A DNA stretch of 64,000 nucleotides from Gymnogyps californianus (Eukaryota > Chordata > Aves > Accipitriformes > Cathartidae). The stretch lies in the NCBI RefSeq assembly GCF_018139145.2, contig NC_059481.1, forward strand, positions 5,878,368 to 5,942,367. The letters run 5' to 3'. Below are positions 57,001-64,000 of the stretch, in pieces. Both the position numbers and the translations under genes were made by a program. The notes under the pieces are model-generated. The model was not told the DNA's origin. It did no database searches and saw only the letters and a list, made by a program, of their open reading frames with translations. The stretch's first letter is position 1, and the number at the start of each line of letters is the position of its first letter.

Positions 57001-60000
57001 TTACTAGTGAGTAGAGCATTTAGTTAAATTCAGAAGGGTTGCTTCTATTTCACAATAACACTTTTTATTACATGCTTTTTCATGCACAAGATAAATTTGT
57101 TCTCCCGTTAACACACGGTTTGGGCACATGTGAGGACAGAAATCTTGCTTTTTTCTTAAAAAAAGGGACTGACTTTGTAATTCTGTATCTTACACTTGTG
57201 TCTGTTTTTCTAAGTGATCTTGTTGTCTGGTCACAAAATGTGTCTCCAAACTTGAATTCGTATTTATAATTAAGTTGATATCCTGAGTTAAAAATGAGAG
57301 AGAGGCACATATTTAGTTTTAAACAATACTCGCAGAAATAACTCATTCTAGTTACTAAATAAAACCTAAATGTCTTAAGTACATAATTCAGATATCAGAA
57401 AAAATTATCTTAGGATCTACAGTTGACATGAAAGCAAGTTTCAACACATATGGAATCTTCCTATGTCTTTACCTTTGCAACTTTTACCTAGGCCTAGTGT
57501 AAATTAGGTAGTAACACAAAAAAAACTAGTCTCTCTAAAAGCCAAGATAAATAAACTGAAAAGAAAATAATTATCTGGTTTAGCACAGTTCAAACTGTAC
57601 TAAACTTTTTTTTTATGATTGGTCTGAGCCTGTGTGCATACATCGTTAGCCCTGCATATGAAGGGTTGAGGAGAATTTAGAATATGTTTCAGTTCTGATA
57701 CCAGTGATTGTAAGATTATTATAGAGTTGTACTGGTATCTCTAAGTTTTTAAATACTGTCTCTAACTGGAAAAGTTGAGCAAGCCTGTTAGCAGTAATCT
57801 GCTAAATATATCTGTATTCTCTACAGAAAGTATATGCAAATGCAACTTGCAATTGCAGAAAAAAACTTTTTAAAATGAAATTCTTATGAAATATACAGAT
57901 GCATAAACTATTTTTTCTTTTTATGTTAGGAATTATTACGTGCTTGTATTGGACATGTACAAAAGTATCCTGAGTTTTACACACTCCAGGAGATCATGAG
58001 TATCATGGGAGGAAAGTTTCATACACAGTTGACCTTTAGGCTGGAAAAAAATCTTCTTGTAATGGTAATATCTTACATATATGTATTGTTTTGGTGTTAT
58101 TTTCAAATAAGTAGAATTACATCTGGATTGTGTTATGCAAGGATTCAGGTTTTTTACAAGTATTATTCAGTGCTTGGGTTAGGGGTTATAATTTATAATT
58201 AAAATTGTTAATGAAAACGTTAATGAAATTACTTTGGTAGTAAGGCTGTTAACACCCTTCACTGTATGTTTGCAATAAAAAGATTACATTAATAGTATAT
58301 TTTTTAATGTAAAACTAACTTTATAATTATAAATAAATAATAAATTCTTAATATTTTTCATTATAAGAAATGCAATGTTGGGTCAGCATGATTTCAGTTA
58401 AAGACGTTTTCTGATACTGCTTGATTTCTTCCAGGGTTCGGCAAGACGTGGTAAAACAGATTTCCCTACCATGCCTGTTCAACTGCCCACAGATTATAAA
58501 ACTGTTACATCTATTATAACTCCAGAAAAAAAGGCTTCTATTATGCACAATGTAAGTAACCTCTTTATTGTAATTTTTAAGGCATATTTTATAGAGAAGA
58601 GCAATTTGGTCCTTTTTATGTGGCAGCATTAAGTTTCTTCATATTTTTTTTTTTTTTTTCCTAATCTTACACATTTTGTAGGATAGGAACACATATTATA
58701 TCATTATTTGTTTAGTATTTCATTTATAGCAATCACACTGCCTTCTTCAAAAGTTGGGTTATTACCTTTTGGACCTAGTGCCTTTTGAAGGGACTTCCTC
58801 TGTTCCCTCAATGAAACATTAGAGAGGTCCTTAAACTGGAACACACCGTCTGTGAAATTTAGATAGAATTGTTTATTACAGTGTTGTTCCTTTTAAACTT
58901 TGGTTTGCAATTTCTAAGCTGGCCTCCGTGTATGTGAGTGTGTATACATACATACGAATGCATGTAGATGTACAGACTTCTGATTTAAGAAAGAAGTCCT
59001 GAAGGTAAGAAGAAATACTGTCTAGTTTTCTGAAAAGTCGATTAGGTTAGCCTACCCTGGGAATTTCTTTTGCTAAACAGCATAAACTCCATTTCTGAGT
59101 TGAACAATTTTTAGATTCCATTCCACCTTACCATTAAATATCCAATGTTTCTGTTTGTGTTCTTCCACAGAGAAAATCAATGAGTTTTTCATTCTGTAGA
59201 ACTCGTTTTTTGTGACTGTTTATTCCAGATAATTTTTTATCCACTAATTTAAGGAGTTTGTTCACATATCAAAACCCAAACTTTCAACAGAAGCACTGTC
59301 ATTGCAGACACTTTTGCTTAAGAAAGTAGCAGAGGTGACACAGGAGAATGATATATGCCTCAAGAGTTGTTATAGCTATAAACAGAGAATATTTCTGATG
59401 ATGTCTCAGGTGGCAGAAAAAAGAACATAGCTAGATTTTTCTTATTTCTCTCTCATGGTCCTCAGTGCTCCTGGGCTTCCGTTATCTTCTTAGTCCTTGA
59501 GGTTCTCCTCTCACCTCATGAGCATTCCCAGCCTCCTCTCTTCATGAAAACATGTACTCAAAATGTTTAATAATTTTATCATTTAAATTCTGAATTTGTA
59601 TTCTTCATGTTTTTATATTTGTTTTAAGATTCTTTATAGGTAATCTGTATTTAAACAACCGTTCAGTTTTAACCATACTTTAATGTTAGATGTCTTTATT
59701 GTGCTATTACTTAACTCGTAAGAAGTTCTGTAATGTACGTGTGAGTGAATCTGGGTTTGTTTTTTTTTTTTCTTCTTCTGCAATGCACTCCCATATTTCG
59801 TGATCATCCAAATTCCTGTTCAACCCAGTAATTCAAATTAATAGGAATGAACTGAAAGATACGAGTTAAGAAGATATGTTTTCTCATGCTGCAAGGTGGA
59901 TGCATAAGATTCAGCCAAAAACATTCAGGGGAATTTTTTGCTTTTTCATTTGATTCTGAAGCCTGGCACTGTGGTGGTATTTGGGCTTGGCGGGGGGGGT

Positions 60001-63000
60001 GGGTGGGGGGGGTGTTAATCCATGTTTGTTTGGGTTTGGGGTTTTTCTTATGAATTTAAATTTATGTGTGTACTTCTTAAAAAAAACCTTTAGAACTTTA
60101 ACTTTTTTCTGTTTAGGATATTAGTTCAGATTCAAATGCAGAAAAACTTGCTTTGAAATACTGTCCTCAAGTTGTTTTAAGTAATCAATCATTATTTACT
60201 TTACTGAATAATCATGGACTAAACTACAAGGAACAATGGGAAATTCCAGTTTGCATTAAAATGATCTCTGTTGCAGGTATAGTATGTTTTTGTTACAAAA
60301 ATTATGTTATTGTCCAGGAAGACCTTTATATATTATCATAATGCTTTTCGAGCAGACTGAAGAACAGGAAATTAGAAAATTCAGTAAAACCCACTGTGGG
60401 AAGGTAGAAGGTAATCTGGTTTAGTTCACACAGTAATAGAACAGTTTAATTTTGGTTTTATTTAAAAAAGAAAGAAGCTAAGGTTAATGAAAATCATAAT
60501 TGTAATTATAAACTCAGATTTTTACCTTTTCTGAAGAAGCAGCACTCTAGAATGCAGCTATAAGAAAATAATTTCTCTTAAGTATTTCCATGTTTTTAAT
60601 TTAAGGAATCAAGCAAAGTAATAAAATTTGACTTATTTAGTTCATGCATCTTAAAGGGCAAAAATCTGAAGTTAATAGTTCTCAGCTGTCATCTGGTAAG
60701 GAGTCAGAGACCTTTGTGTTGTAAAGAAAAATGTTTAGTTTAATCAAAGTTATTGTAAAAAATGAACTTCAAAAAAATCCGTTGCTATAGTTTGTCCTCT
60801 GTTTTCAAGGAGGAAAGCTGATAGCAAGGTGATTTCATAGTTTTCTACACCTTGTTCCACCTTGTTACTGAGAATAGTAACAACCTCTAGAGGTATCACC
60901 ATTAACATTGAATTTGGACATACAGCTATTTTCCACTTCGGGGGGGAAATCAGTTAAATGTCCTTTTGCTTTTCAAAACTGTAAGCTCTGCTCCTTGGAA
61001 AGAAAACAACTGCATGAAGCTTTTAAAATTATCAAGTGAACTGATTTCAATAAGCTAAAAAAGAAAAATTCTGAAGTTTTATGAAAAAAGAAAGAGCAAA
61101 CATTTTCTGGAATTAAAAGGACCTATTTACATCATAGAATAATGAATAAATAATGAATGTCCATGGAGATCACTCTTCCTAGTTGCAACAAAAAATGTTC
61201 TGAATAAACTGATTAACTCGTCTGAGTGCTATACTTTAGTTGTCAGGCACTCCACCAGTAATCTGAATATAGATTTCCTCTCTTGTTAACCTTTTTTTTT
61301 TTTTTTAATACACTAGGGGTTTTTTCATTATGAGTATTTATAATGGTTGTTGTCTTAGAATGTCCATGTTGTGTGCATTTCACACCGATTTGTATAACAG
61401 ACTTCTGGATAGTAGTAAATAAGCTGTCAAGTATCTGCAAATCTTACAAATTTTGCACTTTCCTACATGAAATTAAATTACTTTATCTGTAAAGACATGC
61501 TTGACTCCTTTTATATCAGCTTTACGGTTTTTAAACTTAATTTTTAGATCCAAAGTTAACACCTAAAGGGCATTCAGAATATGTTAGCAATATATAGTGT
61601 TTCTTGAAGGGTTTCTCCTCTCCTTCCTTTTCCACCTTCTCTGTAACCCACCTCTTGCATTAATTGTATTTTTTTCATGCACAGTTTGTTGGTTTTTTGG
61701 TTTTTTTTTTTTTTTTTCTAAAACAGTGATACTAGGTTCACCGTGTGCCTTTGCTTTCTGTGTAACATTGGGCAGGGTATCACTGTTATTTTTGGATGAA
61801 TCTATGGATGATTCATATATAAGTGTGTGAAGGTGTAGACAAGAGAGTGGGGCAGCAGAGCCTGGACATAGTTACTGATTAGAAGAAATATAAACTGCAG
61901 CCATCACTTTTGGGCAATAAGACTTTAAAAGAAAGAATGAATTTTTTTTGAGGTTCATCAAAGGAAGAAAAAAGATCTTTTTGGAAAACAGAATACATTT
62001 GATGATATAATGCAGTATAAGGAATGGCGAATCCTAAATTCTTATTTTACAAATTCTCTACTTAGAACTGCATTTAAAATATGATCGACTTAATGTGGTA
62101 TGTATTGCTGCTACAGGATCCTAATAATTCACACTGTATCTGGACATAATTTTATTTTCTGTTGTTAATGAATGAGAGGATAGTTTTTCATTTCTTCTAG
62201 TGTGAATGTGGAATGGATTTGACAATAATTGGAAGTTGAAAGATTTATTATTTAAATTATAGAACAATCTTTTTTCCTGTCATTTAATGTGTACTGAATC
62301 TCTTTCTGTTCTTGAAAAGGTAGCAAACCGGCTAAAGTGGTTTATGTTGATTCACCTCTCCTGAGAAAGGAAATGACAGTAAGAGAGAGGAACCAAATCT
62401 TCCATGAAATTCCAATGGACTTCCTAGCAACTAAAACGTCTTACGTTTCAGTTTCTGATGTATTGATGGACAAACCAGCTGAGGACAATCTGTTTCAGTG
62501 GGATGTATGTAGCATCACCTCTTCTTGGAAACAAACAAACAAACAAACCCGAAACCCCCTGTTATAATTCCCAAGTTACTTGTCCTGTGATAATGAAGGA
62601 GAATTTAGGTTTCCCGTTGGTAGTTTTTCTACTGCTGAGTTACGGACCCTATGTTTTAAAATGTCTATCTAGTTCCTTTAAATGCTTCTATTACATTGGT
62701 ATCTCAGCTTTAAGGTTTACTTCATTAAAATGTATTTTGATCAGTGTATATAAGTGGGAAAAGTTCTTATGAACTTTATTTCTCTTTTGAAAGGCCGTTC
62801 AACTCCTAGGACTTAAGAGATTCTATGTTAAACACAGGAATTTTTTTTTCTTCAATTACTGCCCCTCTCTCACAACAGTGAAAATATGGACAGTAGAACA
62901 TTTTTCATGTTTTCAAATTGACAATGTCTCGTTTGTGATTAACACATCCTATTTCTTGGTTTGTTTTATTTTATTTTTGTTATATTATTATTTTTTTCTC

Positions 63001-63978
63001 TCTGTGTTAAGGTGTCTTCTGATACCTACCAGTACAGGAAGATTCCTCTTCCAGATGACACAGGGATGGACTTTGATGATGATGTTACAGAACTGGAAAC
63101 TTTTGGAGCAACTGTCAAGCTCTCAAGAACTTCTAGAATGGAAAGTACTTTTCCTACAGTTAGTAACACTGCTAAAGTTTTATCACACGGCCTAAAAATG
63201 GGGAAAAAAAGTACATCCACCATAAACAGTGGAGATGAAGAAGGGAAAAACACCATTTCTGAGCAAGGAGTTTCAGTATGTGCGAGCATGCAGCTTCCAT
63301 CATTAGATGGCGTTCTGTGCTTCAGCCCTGAAGAAAATTCATCTCTTAAAAGCTTTAATTCAGAGGAGCTTTTGTTCAGAGGACTGAACAAAGCACAGCA
63401 TGTCGTGACCAAAGAAGTATTGGACAGTGAAACAAAATTAAATATTCTATCTAATGCTGTTAGTTACAAGAAAGAGTCTGATGCTCCGCAAAAAAATGAG
63501 ACTTACACTTCTTTATGCAGTAGTGACACGGATGAAGAGCGTTTGGTAATTGATATAGAATGTAAAAGCACTGATTGTTGCAAAACACCTGTACCAAACA
63601 CTGTTTCTCATACCTCAGCAGAGACTGCCAAATCACCTTCTCCCACCCAGATTCCATTAGCAAGCGTGACTGATTGCTCAGATATCATGGATCAGGGAAA
63701 AAATGCCTCCAGAAAGCCTACAAGAAAGTTCTCCAAAGAATTTGATCCTGTTGGACAGATTTTGAAAATGCAAACTGAACTTCTCAAGTCACCTTCCCAA
63801 AAAGCTCATGAGCAGCCAGTGGTGAGCTGTGATAATTCTAATGCTACACCAGCCCATGTGCCTCAATCTCCAAAACCACTGGTGACGTCCAGCACAGAAA
63901 CTGTGCCAGCCCCTGCCTCAAATCCCAACAGCGTGTCTAGAAATACCTGGACTTGGCTTTTTCAGGGAGTACCAAAGA
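51004..63978 (+). CDS. ICE2: ICE2 (NARG2), little elongation complex subunit 2 (5' part; 3' end beyond window)
   Basis: CDS join(51004..51032, 52008..52112, 54784..55051, 56165..56284, 57930..58064, 58435..58551, 60117..60276, 62320..62504, 63012..63978 and onward). The spliced frame stays open for 695 codons with consistent phases and GT-AG junctions. ICE2 with ICE1, ELL and ZC3H8 forms the nuclear little elongation complex that supports snRNA transcription. Matches to vertebrate ICE2 include WDTSPKNG, KSCAQDY, QSLFTLLNNHG, YKEQWEIPVCI, RERNQIFHEIP, DFDDDVTELETFG, LCSSDTDEE and KEFDPVGQILKMQTELLK. The ATG at 51004 has a strong context (AAGATGG), and an in-frame stop at 50947 rules out an upstream extension within this exon. 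The human protein is about 980 residues; its conserved C-terminal NARG2 domain is expected downstream of this window. Confidence 0.95.
51033..52007 (+). other. ICE2: ICE2 intron 1
   Basis: The first 200 bp are still CpG-island sequence, with a G-rich run (GAGGGAGGGGGGGGCGGCGCC) at about 51230-51249. The rest is AT-rich and featureless. Confidence 0.9.
52008..52112 (+). CDS. ICE2: ICE2 coding exon 2
   Basis: This 105-bp exon (acceptor tattatcag, donor ACAG|gtatat) encodes DTSPKNGSEVFFSREIYEKY and SLAPSLSELWHLSD. It is similar to the family's ISPKNG...FFSREnY...APSLxEL segment. Confidence 0.95.
52113..54783 (+). other. ICE2: ICE2 intron 2 (2.7 kb)
   Basis: It contains a G-rich tract at 52317-52383 and an A17-type run followed by a T-run at about 54512-54545 that could fold back on itself. 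ORFs have no recognisable domain. Confidence 0.9.
52317..52383 (+). repeat. G-rich tract with quadruplex motif
   Basis: Within it GGGG-ATTTT-GGG-AT-GGGGG-TT-GGG (52343-52366) satisfies the four-run quadruplex pattern on the sense (RNA-like) strand of ICE2. Confidence 0.7.
54784..55051 (+). CDS. ICE2: ICE2 coding exon 3
   Basis: This 268-bp exon (acceptor ttctttcag, donor TCTG|gtaagt) starts REAKKNVEALANSSENRQTC and includes FPEPRLPYPFTSCLTEKEQK and YLYLMTKYSKK. It corresponds to the family's PKPRVPYPxFSxxxxxEQ...Y...LxxKYxK segment. Confidence 0.95.
55052..56164 (+). other. ICE2: ICE2 intron 3 (1.1 kb)
   Basis: A short (TTTTG)n repeat lies at about 55281-55304 and a C-rich patch at 55358-55380. 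Nothing else is seen. Confidence 0.9.
56165..56284 (+). CDS. ICE2: ICE2 coding exon 4
   Basis: This 120-bp phase-0 exon (acceptor ttccccccag, donor TGAG|gtaatt) encodes QMKEVVNNEIAEFMKFAQNA and AKSCAQDYDTISEDALCYTE. It is predicted to be helical, and the KSCAQDY core is strongly conserved. Confidence 0.95.
56285..57929 (+). other. ICE2: ICE2 intron 4 (1.6 kb)
   Basis: AT-rich intron without recognised repeats or coding potential. Confidence 0.9.
57930..58064 (+). CDS. ICE2: ICE2 coding exon 5
   Basis: This 135-bp phase-0 exon (acceptor ttatgttag, donor AATG|gtaata) encodes ELLRACIGHVQKYPEFYTLQ, EIMSIMGGKFHTQLTFRLEK and NLLVM. The KYpEFYTLxE motif is shared with mammalian ICE2. Confidence 0.95.
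58065..58434 (+). other. ICE2: ICE2 intron 5 (0.4 kb)
   Basis: Short, very AT-rich intron with AATAAATAATAAATT-like runs. No other feature is seen. Confidence 0.9.
58435..58551 (+). CDS. ICE2: ICE2 coding exon 6
   Basis: This 117-bp phase-0 exon (acceptor tttcttccag, donor AAT|gtaagt) encodes GSARRGKTDFPTMPVQLPTD and YKTVTSIITPEKKASIMHN. It is less conserved than its neighbours but collinear with the family. Confidence 0.93.
58552..60116 (+). other. ICE2: ICE2 intron 6 (1.6 kb)
   Basis: AT-rich intron ending in a G-run cluster at 59983-60012 that matches a quadruplex pattern. No repeat family is recognised. Confidence 0.9.
59983..60012 (+). repeat. G-rich tract with quadruplex motif
   Basis: Four G-runs (3, 8, 3 and 8 long) with loops of 6, 1 and 1 bases lie on the sense strand of ICE2, about 105 bp upstream of an exon. 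Confidence 0.7.
60117..60276 (+). CDS. ICE2: ICE2 coding exon 7
   Basis: This 160-bp exon (acceptor ttctgtttag, donor TTGCAG|gtatag) encodes DISSDSNAEKLALKYCPQVV, LSNQSLFTLLNNHGLNYKEQ and WEIPVCIKMISVA. This is the best-conserved block in the N-terminal half. A G-quadruplex-type tract lies about 105 bp before the acceptor. Confidence 0.96.
60277..62319 (+). other. ICE2: ICE2 intron 7 (2.0 kb)
   Basis: AT-rich intron with T-runs at about 61291-61306 and 61699-61718. No recognisable element. Confidence 0.9.
62320..62504 (+). CDS. ICE2: ICE2 coding exon 8
   Basis: This 185-bp exon (acceptor ttgaaaag, donor GGAT|gtatgt) encodes SKPAKVVYVDSPLLRKEMTV, RERNQIFHEIPMDFLATKTS and on to DKPAEDNLFQWD. 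The acceptor is purine-rich (CTTGAAAAG), so it is weaker than the others, but the phase and the homology fit. Confidence 0.95.
62505..63011 (+). other. ICE2: ICE2 intron 8 (0.5 kb)
   Basis: Short intron with an (AAAC)n run at 62529-62548 and a long T-rich pyrimidine tract before the acceptor. Confidence 0.9.
63012..63978 (+). CDS. ICE2: ICE2 coding exon 9 (large central exon)
   Basis: This 967-bp exon (acceptor tgtgttaag, donor CCAAAGA|gtaagt) begins VSSDTYQYRKIPLPDDTGMD and contains the acidic motif FDDDVTELETFGAT. A long Ser/Thr-rich, probably disordered stretch follows, then LCSSDTDEERLVIDIECKST and KEFDPVGQILKMQTELLKSP. The exon ends one base into a codon, 22 bases from the window edge, so the protein continues beyond the window. 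Confidence 0.95.
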
Positions 63979-64000
63979 GTAAGTAATTGTGTTCATTGTG

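Noticed and set aside
62961..63011. Upstream Met of the open frame containing ICE2 exon 9
   Set aside because: The 5' part (hydrophobic, FYFIFVILLFFSLC-like) is translated polypyrimidine tract of the intron. The true exon begins at 63012 after TTAAG, and the apparent membrane segment is an artefact.

Overview
The window looks like vertebrate, most probably bird, genomic DNA. It has GT-AG introns, long AT-rich intronic and UTR sequence, very few interspersed repeats, and one short CR1-type LINE tail with the avian TCACAGAATCACAGAATGG signature. Two protein-coding genes lie in tandem on the + strand. The species cannot be fixed from the sequence alone.

Gene 1 is RORA (retinoic-acid-receptor-related orphan receptor alpha, NR1F1). 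Bases 1-17632 are intron upstream of the DNA-binding-domain exons. None of the known alternative N-terminal (isoform) exons could be found there. Nine coding exons then follow between 17633 and 38264. They encode the complete two-zinc-finger DBD, the hinge and the whole ligand-binding domain through helix 12 and the stop codon. The visible part is 457 whole codons plus a split one, which fits a 523-residue RORA1-type protein. The 3' UTR is unusually long: poly(A) signals run to 48597-48602, giving a UTR of about 10.3 kb. It carries several internal poly(A) signals, a group of Pumilio-type UGUANAUA motifs, a degenerate hAT-like transposon and a tandem palindromic repeat.

A 2.4 kb intergenic spacer holds the CR1 fragment and then a CpG-rich, TATA-less promoter with CCAAT/ATTGG boxes and a YY1-type AAGATGGCGGC motif.

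Gene 2 is ICE2 (NARG2), a subunit of the little elongation complex for snRNA transcription. Nine coding exons from 51004 to 63978 encode the N-terminal ~695 residues; the rest lies beyond the right edge. Human RORA and ICE2 are also adjacent and co-oriented, so this is conserved synteny rather than an operon. RORA is a regulated transcription factor of clock, metabolism and cerebellar development; ICE2 is a housekeeping factor.

I found no previously undescribed multi-gene system. The notable points are non-coding: ancient amniote repeats fossilised in introns and the 3' UTR (MIR-like, hAT-like, hairpin-MITE-like and LINE-like tracts), an unexplained 105-codon antisense ORF, paired inverted AT-rich motifs that could be enhancers, G-quadruplex-forming intron tracts, a (CT)35 microsatellite, and the 3'-UTR motif groups.
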